Below are positions 49,601-59,700 of a stretch of 64,000 bases of DNA, piece by piece (the first letter of the stretch is position 1; each line of letters starts with the position of its first letter). The notes under the pieces are model-generated. The model did no database searches. It was not told the origin of the DNA and was given only the letters and a program-made list of their open reading frames with translations. The position numbers and the translations under genes were made by a program. The stretch is from Marthasterias glacialis (taxonomy: Eukaryota > Echinodermata > Asteroidea > Forcipulatida > Asteriidae): positions 22,850,495-22,914,494 of the forward strand of contig OU452225.1 in assembly GCA_911728455.2 (NCBI GenBank), written 5' to 3'.

Positions 49601-50948
49601 CAAATTATTACATTGTACAAATGCCATTAATTTAAAGATCATGTATTACTTAAGGATCATGTATTACTTAAGCATCATGCCACATAATGACAAATATTAG
49701 ATATAATTGTGAATGTTCCTGTACCTGTTGCAGTTTGAATGTGTCTAAAAGGTATGACATGACCTAGTCCTGGTTGATGTAACCTTACACATTGAAGATG
49801 CCTTGACACATTCTCAGTTCGTGGTGTATTACTGCAGACACTGATGTAGCGTGATGTACATCTCTAAAAATGACACACACAAACTTAGATCATCAATAAA
49901 TCTTCAGTTCAAAGTAGGAAAAAATCAATTGGCAAGCACCCTTCATTCAGTTCAACAAATATTGGGGGATGAGGGAATTATTTTTTAATTTGTTTTTCCA
50001 TACTTCACTTTAGGTATTTACATAAACAGCTTTTACAATTCAATGCTCCAGGCTCCACATTCTATCATATCCACAACAAAGCACAGTAAGCATATTGTTT
50101 TGCACAGTCAACGCAGAATACCGTCGGGAGGATGGAGGGTTACGGTCATCGCAACTACCTTTGTTTAGGTAGACACTTCACAGCTGGTATGTATTCTGCG
50201 TTGACTGCGCAAAACAATACATATGCAAGTCTGGGCATCAGCGTACATGCAATCCTCGCAGCGTTAATATGACTTTTTACATATAAGGAAACAGTCGTTG
50301 AGTGTCACATGACTGTTAATGTTATAACAGACACAGAAATGTAACGGCTGCATTTGCCAGCAAGTTTGTTGAGTCTTTGTCGTAATTTTGGCAATTTTTT
50401 AACAGGGTATCACACATTCATTTTAAATCCACAATATGACCGACAAAGTCAAAATCTCAAAAAAGGGAGTACAACGCCCCAGCTATTTTATACTGGGTCT
50501 TATCCTCTATATGGGGTTACCCCCCCCCCCCCCCCACCAGACCCCCATGACCCCGGGGACAGGCACAAACAAAAAGACAAAACAACCCATATCGCAAATT
50601 CGCATCTTGGTTTTCAGCTCACCTCCAGAAAATATTTTTTTTACGTGTTTTGGTTTTTTTTGCAGGAGAGGAATGATTGTCCCCCACCTTCTCCCGTCTC
50701 CCCGGCCTGTGCTGTTCCCTGACCCTGCGACGTACCGTCGTAGGATTTGGAGTTTGGCTGTTTGGGACGCATTTTGATGATTTTTGTGAATCCGCGATTC
50801 TCGTTTCATACCACGCAAATAAAGATTTTTGGGTACATGCTTTTGTTTTATGGTTGGGTAGGAATAAAAATTATTATCTTACATGTAATCGAAAACAGCG
50901 CACCAAAGGAGACGAAAAAACCCAAATTTGACGAGTAAAGCTGGCCAT
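40683..50948 (-). CDS. DBT: Lipoamide acyltransferase E2 of branched-chain 2-oxoacid dehydrogenase, mitochondrial
   Basis: Eleven coding exons on the minus strand: 50948-50883, 49863-49725, 48321-48246, 47646-47459, 47185-47028, 46388-46280, 45272-44968, 43461-43384, 42835-42644, 41397-41326 and 40850-40683. They total 1551 bp, or 516 residues; human DBT has 482. Every junction is GT/AG and all phases agree. Residues 1-68 are Arg-rich and nearly free of acidic residues, like a mitochondrial transit peptide. The lipoyl domain (about 72-150) has SDIGEG and the lipoylated Lys115 in EVQSDKAS. An acidic Ser-Asp linker follows. The E1/E3-binding domain is at 196-233 ([13 protein letters not shown]). 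The acyltransferase core is at 283-516, with [11 protein letters not shown] giving catalytic His486 and Asp490. The protein forms the 24-mer core that transfers branched acyl groups to CoA in Val/Leu/Ile breakdown. The start in exon 1 is supported by the CAAGATGGC context and the in-frame join. Confidence 0.96.
43686..43858. mobile_element. 173-bp PIF/Harbinger-like MITE with TTA duplication
   Basis: Ends AGGCTGGTTTATAGT and ACTATAAACCAGCCT are perfect inverses, flanked by TTA at 43683-43685 and 43859-43861. The interior is GC-rich with further inverted segments (CGCGCGATGATAGTCG and CGTGCGACCATCGCGC). It is in DBT intron 7. Confidence 0.88.
45841..45930 (+). repeat. Dispersed repeat copy 1 (GACCTTTGTC type)
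   Basis: About 90 bp resembles 57172-57255: GACCTTTGTC, then GGATTATGAGAGATC, CACCATTGTT and ATTGTATT in the same order. It lies in DBT intron 6. The element type is unknown. Confidence 0.5.
47133..47160 (-). repeat. Coding hexanucleotide repeat (AGTGAC)n in DBT
   Basis: Four to five AGTGAC units inside exon 5 encode a Ser-Asp run in the linker between the lipoyl and E1/E3-binding domains. The linker is flexible in this family, so length change should be tolerated. Confidence 0.88.
47954..48024. other. Two adjacent perfect hairpins, site 2
   Basis: ATCTTCCAGT/ACTGGAAGAT (10 bp, 2-nt loop, 47954-47975) is followed by TCCCATATCCCA/TGGGATATGGGA (12 bp, 47984-48024) around loop TGAGGCCAAAGGCCGAG. 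Both are in DBT intron 3. Confidence 0.85.
50095..50218. mobile_element. 124-bp MITE with TA duplication
   Basis: Ends TTGTTTTGCACAGTCAACGC and GCGTTGACTGCGCAAAACAA form a 28-bp near-perfect inverted repeat, flanked by TA (50093-50094 and 50219-50220). It is in DBT intron 1. Confidence 0.85.
50520..50536 (+). repeat. Poly(C) tract
   Basis: A run of about 17 C residues (interrupted by A at the end) in DBT intron 1, next to a copy of the AAAAAGGGAGTACAACGCCCC motif related to the MITE at 55116. Confidence 0.85.
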
Positions 50949-50951
50949 CTT
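50940..50951 (-). promoter_or_regulatory. TISU/YY1-like start context of DBT
   Basis: The start codon lies in CAAGATGGCCAGC. The TISU element (SAASATGGCGGC) marks genes with very short 5' leaders, often mitochondrial ones, and overlaps the YY1 site. The match is nine of twelve or better. A short leader is an inference. Confidence 0.45.
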
Positions 50952-51149
50952 GATTCAAAACCCAGGCTGAAATGACCCCTTATACACCACGAACTCCAAC
51001 GTCTGGCGTCTAGACATTATCGCATTCTTGTTACAAGGCCTAATCAAGAATTACCAGACTATTATTTACCTAGTGTGGTAGGCAGAGAGGGCAAAAGTAT
51101 TTTAAAAAATAAATCAATAAATAAGCGGGTAATTAATAGACCGGCGCGA

Positions 51150-51189
51150 CCAATGTTTACATGTCGTCACGTGGAAATTCCATCACGTG
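51150..51189 (-). promoter_or_regulatory. CCAAT box and two CACGTG E-boxes upstream of DBT
   Basis: CACGTG occurs at 51168-51173 and 51184-51189, with CCAAT at 51150, 200-240 bp before the DBT start. Paired E-boxes of this kind bind USF/TFE-type bHLH proteins. Function is inferred from position only. Confidence 0.4.
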
Positions 51190-53590
51190 ACCTATTGTGG
51201 GTCATAGTAATCTGAGCTGATGGCAAACTACATGCAAATACATGCCGTGAACGACAGAGTCACACCAAAAACGGCTTTTGGTAATAATAACACAGTTACT
51301 AGGCCATTTTATTAGAGTAGTATGTTGTGACATTGATTTTTACCACATTACTGTTTCATAAACTACCAGTATTCCACTACAAAAGAGGTTTATTTTGAGA
51401 TATGCACTACTGCCGTCGGACGACTATGTAGCCACCTGCTTGTTTTTTTGTTTGTCAAACAAATCATTCATTTCTCAGTTTTTAAGTTTTTAAATTGTTC
51501 AATATTTTACATTGTTGTGAAAGACTGCTTGTGCAATTAACTTTTTCATGAAAATCGTTTTGAATTTGACAAAACAATGTCAGAAGAATATTTAGTGAAA
51601 TTACTTTTGAGATCCACTGATGCAGAGCTTAGTGATCAGTTTTAACTTGCCTAGAGTTCACAAATGTTTTAAGTAATCTACTGTTGGAATTAAAACAATT
51701 TGCTCTAGCATAATTAAATTTTGAATGGTTTCTGGTTATTAATTTTGACCATTGAATTTGCTAGCCTCAAGTTATGACATTTTGTAATGATGTTCAGAAA
51801 GAAAGACAAACTATTATTTTGTGAGCTTGCTATATTTTCTTAGACTTTTGTATTTTTGCACCATTGGAGTAAGAGTCAAAATGAGTTAAGTTGTTTTAAA
51901 GAAATTCAAAGTTAGAGTTAAGGTCTGGAATTATATGGTGTACATGTACATGTACAGTGCTTGGGTCCTTTCTCACAGAGTTTTCTCACAGACTCTTGCT
52001 GTGTAGGACTTTATTCGCTTGTTTTACTATCCCCTGGATAATTACCAAGTGGTTTTAATCTTGAAGTACTGACTTGTACTAGTCCTCTGCCATGAGATTG
52101 ATTTTGCTTTGTTGTAATGTATAAACTGTTTAAGTTCTGTGTTCCTTAGATTAGACTTCATGTGCTAATCTTCAAGGTTTCTTTTTTTAGAATATTGTGG
52201 ATCCAGTGCATATTGCTATTAGCCTTGTACTTAAGGTCTGTTGAGAGATTTATGTCACTCTAACTTTCTGCCTGACAGACTGTGAGTGGTTGTTTTGCTT
52301 ATTAAGTATTCACAAGAAAGTTAGTGTATTAGTTTTGGCCAGCTATAGTCTGCTTATTCTTTTAATCATACCATTATATTCTTCCATTCATCATTTTATG
52401 TATTCTCATGTTGGTATATTCTTTCTGTTATTCTACACAGGTTGTTAAAGTTATTGTGGTAAATTTGTGACTCGCTTTGACACTGTGTTGGTTTATGGTA
52501 TTTTTATCATTTTGTTATACTTCATTTATGAAAGTTGGTTCTTTCTAATCTTTTGGTTTTCTTTGTTTTTTTTATAGATTTATTTCTCACTCATTTTCTT
52601 TTTTATTCTTTAAAGTCTGGTTTAATTTGGGGTTTAGTTGGTTCATTTTATTATTTTTGGTGTGGCTTTCTAATGGGTTAAGTTTGATATTGAATTGTCA
52701 ATTTTCCCAGGATTCTAAGTTGTCAATGTTTCCAAACTTATCTTCTGAATTTATAATCCTAGTTTTGGTACTCTCTTTTTTAAATCTGTGTCATTCAGCT
52801 TGTGGTTTTGAAGTAAATAAATTTCTTTTAAACTCAAGTTCGCGTGTTCCTCACGTAATCATATTTGTGCCTCGCGACTTATTCTCACCCGATCCTAGGT
52901 AGACATTTTATTTTAAAGCGAGTTCCCCAGTGATTGGTTTTATTTTTTATTATTATTCAAGTGGTCCATTTTCCCAGGTTACAGTTGCAATACATCTATT
53001 TCAACATCTCACAGACCCCATGTAGAGCAATCAGTGCACCCATGCACACTCTCACAGCATTCCTTTCTTGTCCTTCATATCATTGCTTGTATCGACACTG
53101 AGTTACTTTGGATTTCAATAAAAGTATTATCATTCAAAATTCAACATTTCCTCTTTTGCAAGCCTTATATTTATTTGGGATTCATCCAACAACAACAGTG
53201 ACATCTTCTCCCATAAGGCTATGCGTTACTTGTACAATTTCCAAGACTTGTTGGAACTGTGCTCATGCTTTATTCAGCCACTCGAGGGTCTCTGGTACAA
53301 ACTCTAGAATATTTTTCACAGATTTCGAGCAAGAAAAGCCTCGATCGAATAAACTAAATGCATGTAATTATTCATTTATTTACTTATTTATTTATTTATT
53401 ACTTCCTTTCTTCTGTGATTTTAATGACTTACGTGTATTTATATATATATTTATTAATTTGTTATGTCTTGCTCTGTGAGTTATTCAACGAGCCTTCCCG
53501 TTCACGCACATAGAGTTTTATTTCGTTATTGCTTTATTGTTTGTACAAATTTTGTTTGATTTTGGCCGAATAAAGAATAAGAATAAGAAT
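51190..53590 (+). repeat. T-rich tract ending in a LINE-like (GAATAA)n tail
   Basis: From about 51400 the plus strand is strongly T-biased, without reading frames of known family. It ends TTTGGCCGAATAAAGAATAA then GAATAAGAAT at 53562-53590, the kind of tail seen on CR1/L2-like LINE 3' ends. I see no reverse transcriptase, so at most this holds a LINE 3' UTR or a retroposed transcript, with an unclear left limit. Confidence 0.35.
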
Positions 53591-53890
53591 CAATCATCAT
53601 GTACCGTGTCGCACGTTCCTATGGAGGACGCCGTGTGTGTTTAGATATATTACCAACAAAAGGTCACGTGACGCAGGTCGCGCAATTGGTCTTTCAGAGC
53701 GCCGAAGGCGCAAGATGGGGAATTTCAGGTTGAAATGCGAAATTCCACACACACCATTTTATCGAGTAACTCTTTTGATACAACAATAAATCAGTGCATA
53801 TATAAGTGCAGATAATGACATTGCTTATCATTCAACAGGAAACAAAACATTTGCTTATTGGCGCCCATGCGCTATCACGTTGCAACAATA

Positions 53891-53980
53891 GACCTTATGC
53901 ATGTGATGTCATCATCTACATAGAGCGACATGCAACAGCGCCCTCACTGAGGTCACGGTGGGGCGTAAGTTTGCTGTTGG
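53891..53980 (+). mobile_element. 5' fragment of the GACCTTATGCA MITE family
   Basis: TA followed by GACCTTATGCATGTGATGTC and GCGCCCTC resembles the first part of the MITEs at 38295 and 39330. The right end is not found. Confidence 0.5.
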
Positions 53981-53989
53981 AAAAGGGTT

Positions 53990-54300
53990 TATGATTTGAA
54001 AACCATGTTTTATGATGATTCTTATTTTATGGTTTGTAAACCATGATTCTGACACACAATTTTGAATGGTTTAAAAAACATGTTTTTCTTAATGATTCCT
54101 TTTTATGGTTTATAATTATTTAAAATCATCGTATGACATGTTCATGGTTTGTAAACAATAAATATCGACAATGCGTTATTTATAAACAAATTGTTAATAA
54201 ACAATACCATTGGATGTTCATATCAACTCATGGTTTACAAACAATAAAAGTGCACAAAAGAATGGTATGTAAACAAAAAACTAGAACAATTAAACAACTT
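53990..54300 (+). repeat. Degenerate TGGTTTGTAAACAAT repeats
   Basis: At least seven irregular copies of (A)TGGTTTGTAAAC or TAAACAA, several palindromic (GGTTTGTAAACC). GTAAACA is the forkhead core motif. Copies vary in spacing, so this is a loose repeat rather than a satellite. Confidence 0.55.
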
Positions 54301-54927
54301 GTTTATACTTTACATACAGTTGTTACAAACATTGACAAACTTTGTAGTACAAACTATGCCGAAATTGTCTCCAAAATGTTGTTAACAATTAATTGTCAAA
54401 CGGCGCCCCATACTCCCGCATCTGCATGTGTACACCACTTGTAAAAACTACTTGTGGTTATACGCTATGTATAACCATAGAGCAAGGACTTGCTGTAGAC
54501 CAAAACTGTACAACAGAATCCTCTGCAGTGTCACCTTTTGGGTTGCATCTAGTTTTTCAAATAAATTTTGTGAATTTGTAATTTGTGTATGAAAAGGAAT
54601 CTTAAACCTTCAAACTTGAACCTTGAACTTCATGCATGGAAGAAAGAACTGAAGAAAAGGTTGTCTTCGCTGGTGGACAGAGGAGAGGTAGAATTTAGAA
54701 AGTGTGGTTTGTTTTTGTATTGTAATTTGTATGTAGCCTTTATAATTATAGACAAATTGGCACTATTTATAAAATACTGACATTTTGAACAAGTCCAGAG
54801 TACAGTACAGTATTGTCACTCATGGGGCTAGTTTCTGTTTGAACTCTGCAGAATGCAGAGATCAAACCAAATCCTCATTAAATCCTCATCCTCATGTTCA
54901 TCTTTAATAAAACAATTTTTTTTAGTA

Positions 54928-55935
54928 AGGCCAATGAAAGTTGATTACAGTGATTACTAGTTTCTCGTCAGCCATTTATCAAACTTTTGTGATTTTTTTT
55001 TTCATTTTTCATTATTCATTTTATTCATTATTTTTCATCAAGGAAGAATGCAACCCATACACATACACAAACTGCCATTTTGAAACAGATGTAGGTTCTA
55101 AATTCACCCAGAAATTAGACCCAGTAACTGGGGCGCTGTACTCCTTTTTTGAGATTTTGACATTGCTAAAATGCTAGTACGACAGATGATGTCAAAATCT
55201 CAAAAAGGAGTACAGCACCCCAGTTACTGGGTCTACCCAGAAATGTGAGTTTGATGCCCATATCAGTTCTTTATTGAGTTGTGAAGAGAAGGACATGAAG
55301 GACTGGCTACGACCTTTTGCGACACATGTCTACCGATACCGTACAGTCATTTTCAAATTACTGTTCCATTTCACTTGCGCCTAGTCCTGTCCTTCCAGTC
55401 ATCATCAATGAAATCACTAATCTGCATGTGAATGCGCACATCAGCATGCAAACGACATGAACATACCTTGAAGGCATGACAACGATCGATCAATACCAAC
55501 CTCGTACCACGGCGACAATACACAACCAGGATAGGCTGGGCACATAGTATGTGATCTGGAAACGAGGTTGCAATTTGTGTGACCTGTGAACATCATTTTG
55601 CGGCTCTCAGCGACTGCACCAGCTGCATGTACACTATATACCCTGCATGCCATGGGTTTTCTTTCACAAATCTGTAAGCTAGGCAGATCAGCGCTTCCCA
55701 TGGGCCCAGCTGTATGGAAGGTGGGCATGACCGGTATGTTGCATGATACAGCGAAGCTGCAAAAACACCGACCACTTAATCGGAATGGTTCCTTTTAGCT
55801 TGGGAGTAGTTTGCGTGATTTTCCCAAAAATGTTTTGCAAAATAATGAAATTTTGGCATAATGAAATTTTTGGGTGCGGGGCCAAAATCACATGGGGGCG
55901 CTGACGAGAAACTAGTAATCAGCTTTCATTGGCCT
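54928..55935. mobile_element. 1.0-kb fold-back element
   Basis: The left end AGGCCAATGAAAGTTGATTAC continues to TAGTTTCTCGTCAGC. The right end is its inverse (GCTGACGAGAAACTAGTAAT to CTTTCATTGGCCT). The left arm carries an internal 9-bp GTGATTACT step. No transposase is visible. A 120-bp MITE is nested inside. Confidence 0.65.
55116..55235. mobile_element. 120-bp palindromic MITE with 9-bp target duplication
   Basis: TAGACCCAGTAACTGGGG through GAGATTTTGACAT forms a 47-48-bp arm, repeated inverted on the right with two differences. CCCAGAAAT flanks both sides (55107-55115 and 55236-55244). A 9-bp duplication suits Mutator-like elements. Partial relatives occur near 50455-50510. Confidence 0.85.
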
Positions 55936-56786
55936 CATGGCATTTTTGATAAATGTAGCACTAGCACATGTCGAGAATGGGCAAAGGATAACTAATACTG
56001 AGAGACTGAGACAATTGCCAATTGGTTTCAGCATTTACGACAATTAGAAATCGTGTTAAGCACTGCTACCAATGAATTAGTTCAATTTATCTTTACCTAC
56101 GAATGATATGTAAATGGAGAGAGACACTATACTAAATCATCATTTCAGACTTCGAAGGTAGTGAAGCCTCTGGTTCTGACCTGAACATATTTTGAAGGTA
56201 CAGAGAAGTCCCAGACTATTATAAAGAAAATCTTAGTCCACCTTTTTCAAGCTGTGTCAATATCACATTCAGGCTTTTGGTCACGGACAGAAGCTCTGTG
56301 TATGATGACACAGTGGTTAAACAGTTGCCTTGTTACCTTGGCGGAAACAGACTTGGAGTCACATTGTGGCAAGCGGAAAATAGGTTTGCATGATAAATCG
56401 TGAGAATTACTAAAACGGTCACCAACTGAAGAGCTTTTATTAGCACAAGAATTACTCTCCAACTCCAGATCCAAAATAGTTCCCTAACTAGCTGTACAAG
56501 GAGAGCATAATTTAACATTCATGTCATAAACAATGTTGGTCTTACTGCAATATAAGACATTATTGTAATTCATTGTAATGGGCATAACCTTGCATCTGAT
56601 TGTGTTAAAGGAAATTAAATCGGCTAATTTCACCTTTGTTTTGTTTTTTTGATGATTTGAATGTCATTGGTCTGAGGAGTACAACAATATAGAACTTTAA
56701 TTCTGTTATAACTTATATATTATGTCTTGATTGCAGTCATACTTCACCTGTGATTGCTTTAGTTGTGGATGAAATAACTGTCAGCA

Positions 56787-59700
56787 ATGGCCTCATCATC
56801 TGCTTGTCAAGCCTCTAAGATCTTGATTGATGGCAGTATCATGGAAGGAGTAAGCGCTCTTATGAATGTTGTAGTGACTTGAAATAAATATCTCTTCAGG
56901 CATAGCCCTTCCTTATGAAGATGAAGACTCTTGTCAAATATTTCTCTTGAACCAGTAGTCACGTATGACAGGCAATACACGCAAATGTTTCCCCTGTCTG
57001 GAAACGGAAGCCATGTAAAGACGCCGTTATGTTAATTTGGACGACCAGAGCAAAGGTCGCCTGGTCATCCTGTCATTCAACTGCGGAGCGTGCACAGACC
57101 ACAAACACACAAAAAGAGGTCCTGAATATATTGGCATTTTGTGGCCAATGAGAGGCAGTTTTTGTGTAATCTTGATTATAGACCTTTGTCCTTTTGTTCC
57201 AAGAAGGGGATTATGAGACATCAAGAGACTTCCACCGTTGTTCATTCATTGTATTTCGGCTCAATAGAGGTAAGTCAGAGTGAGCCAGCAATTGAGCCAT
57301 GGTTCCGTGGTTCCACTCCTATGCCATAGGTATCAGCCGATGTTTTGCAATTCACAGTGCATGAATTTGACATTTTCTCGGTCAAGAAACAAAACGGACA
57401 ATCTGATAAGATAATCTCTGTTCTCTTGGCATCGTCAAGTCAGGGATTTTAAATTTTATCATCAATTTCCTTAACTTGTTAGACAGAGACTGGTCTCGAG
57501 ACTTACAACACTGCAGAATGATGGATAAAGGTAGCTTACATTCAAAAGTGCAGGTTATGCTTGTGTATGTGTTGATTGTTAAAATAACTTAACATTCACT
57601 TTCCTGCATGAATTAGGGTGGACAGATTTTGAGGATTGCATCTTCTCTGAGTTGCTTGACTTGCCAACCAATCATGGTGCAGAATATTCGAGCAGGAAGA
57701 AGTAAGCCAGGACTCAGGTAAAGTTGCATTGCTGTATGATTTAAACAGAGCTTACAAGAAGTATTCATGTCTAGAGCTGTGATGTGCAGATTTCCTGCAA
57801 GAGCAAGGACTTTATCTGTTATCAATATTGGACGGTTGAGCAATATGCATGGCAAAGGGACTGCAACTAAAATACTTGGATATTGTAAATATGGAGCAGA
57901 TGTCCACATAGTGAGTTATAGACTACAAAATGTTAATCGATTTTGGTAACCAATCGAATACCAAGCTTTGTGGTCTCAGAGTCAGTGATATTGGCAATGT
58001 AAAAAAAATGGTCTATATTGCCGACGCAGAACGCACCTCCACACAATAAGCATCTATCATTTTTGCCATTTTGGGAGTCAATTCCTTTGCGATTTTTACT
58101 TCCAAAAAGGCCTCTGTACATGTATGTGTGCTGCGTGTCACAAAATGAGTCAATGTGTAGAAAAAACTATGTACCTTTCTTTAGATATTTATAAGGTAAT
58201 ATTATCAACTAAACTTATTTGTATTGCTCTTTGATAGACCACAACATCTCAGTGGACTCCAACTTGTAAGTGACATATGTAAGGGGGAGTTGATGGGAGG
58301 AGCCGTCCAGTCATCAGAGATTACATTTATCCCATCAACCATTCAATCAGGAAGGTTCATTGCTGATACAAAAACTGCAGGGTGAGTTGCTCTAGTCATC
58401 CACTGGTTACCCACTAATTCATTCAAGGTGCCTCGGTGTAGCCCTCTTTATCTACAGAACAGGCTTCAGCTCTGGCCCTCTGGGGTGTCAGGCCACCAGC
58501 GGCCAATTTCATAAAGTTGTGTACCAATAAGCAAATTTATGTGCTTACTTTAGCAGGAAAATGTGCATAATCATAATTAAGTGTGTTTTAGATTTCACAG
58601 TGTGTATGTGTGTTCACAATGGATCCATTCTTGTATCAGTCACCTGCTTAATGCCAAGAACCACTGGCACGGTGGCATGCCTCTTGCTTTGCCATTGATA
58701 AGCAGCGTGCATGATATAGAAGTTCTTCTAATGAGTGCTCTATAAGCAGAAAACGTCTGGTTCAACAGCTCTTAGGTCATCGGCCAGCATGCTCTTTGTT
58801 CCCACTCAACCACTTACAGGGACAGAGCCTTTTCTAACAATGCCCTCCACCTCTGCTACTCTTTACTTGAACATCCCAGAGACACACATGATATAACACA
58901 CTTCCAACAGTTTCTCAAAACACACTCTTCAGATTAGAGTTTTCTTCCTCGATCAAGACTGACGCCTGTGAATGTCTTCAGATAAAGTGTGTATTACAAG
59001 TGCTGTTTTATTATTGTTTTCTTATTGTATCCAGGAGTGTGGTACTACTGATGCAGGTGTCTCTACCTTGTATGTTGTTTGCTCCTGGGCCAACTCAAGT
59101 CACTTTGAAAGGTGGCACTAATGCAGAAATGGCACCTCAGATTGACTACACAACTTTGGTAAGATTATTCTATCCCAGGTCCATGTGGATCAGTCTGTCT
59201 AACTGTACTAGGCACATTTCAGAGGGGAGTACAAATTATTCATCACAGACATTAGTACTTGAAATACTTTGTTTCTCTAGGCTCTGTCATGTCCGTTGAA
59301 AACCATAGATTTGGCTTCCAGCTTCACAGTAGGCTTTGTCTACCTTTTTGAAGCCCGGTACTAAAAGTGTATGATTTCAAACCTGCTGAAAGAGCTGAAG
59401 CTGAATGTGAAGCCAATTTTCCGGCTATTGCCAGAATTCCAGCTTTCTCTCCTTTGTCGTTTTTGCATGCTTAGTTAGTCTTTCTTATCAAATGTTTCGC
59501 ATTAAATGTCGTTGCGAAATAAACTCCATTATTTCATGTTTGTTCCTTTGGAAGGGAAAGGCACCAAAGCTAAATGTGGACAGATTTGCAAGCGCAAAGC
59601 CTTTCAGTGTTGTTTTTTTGTCTTGCAAAATCGTTTCCTAAAAATGACAGTGTTTGTTCTGTTTTCAGATTATGGAATTTTGTTGACTCATTAGAAATTA

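Noticed and set aside
51400-52920. Solo LTR ending near GATCCTAGGTAGACA
   Set aside because: A poly(A) signal-like AATAAA and T-rich body fit, but no TG...CA borders or target duplication could be found.
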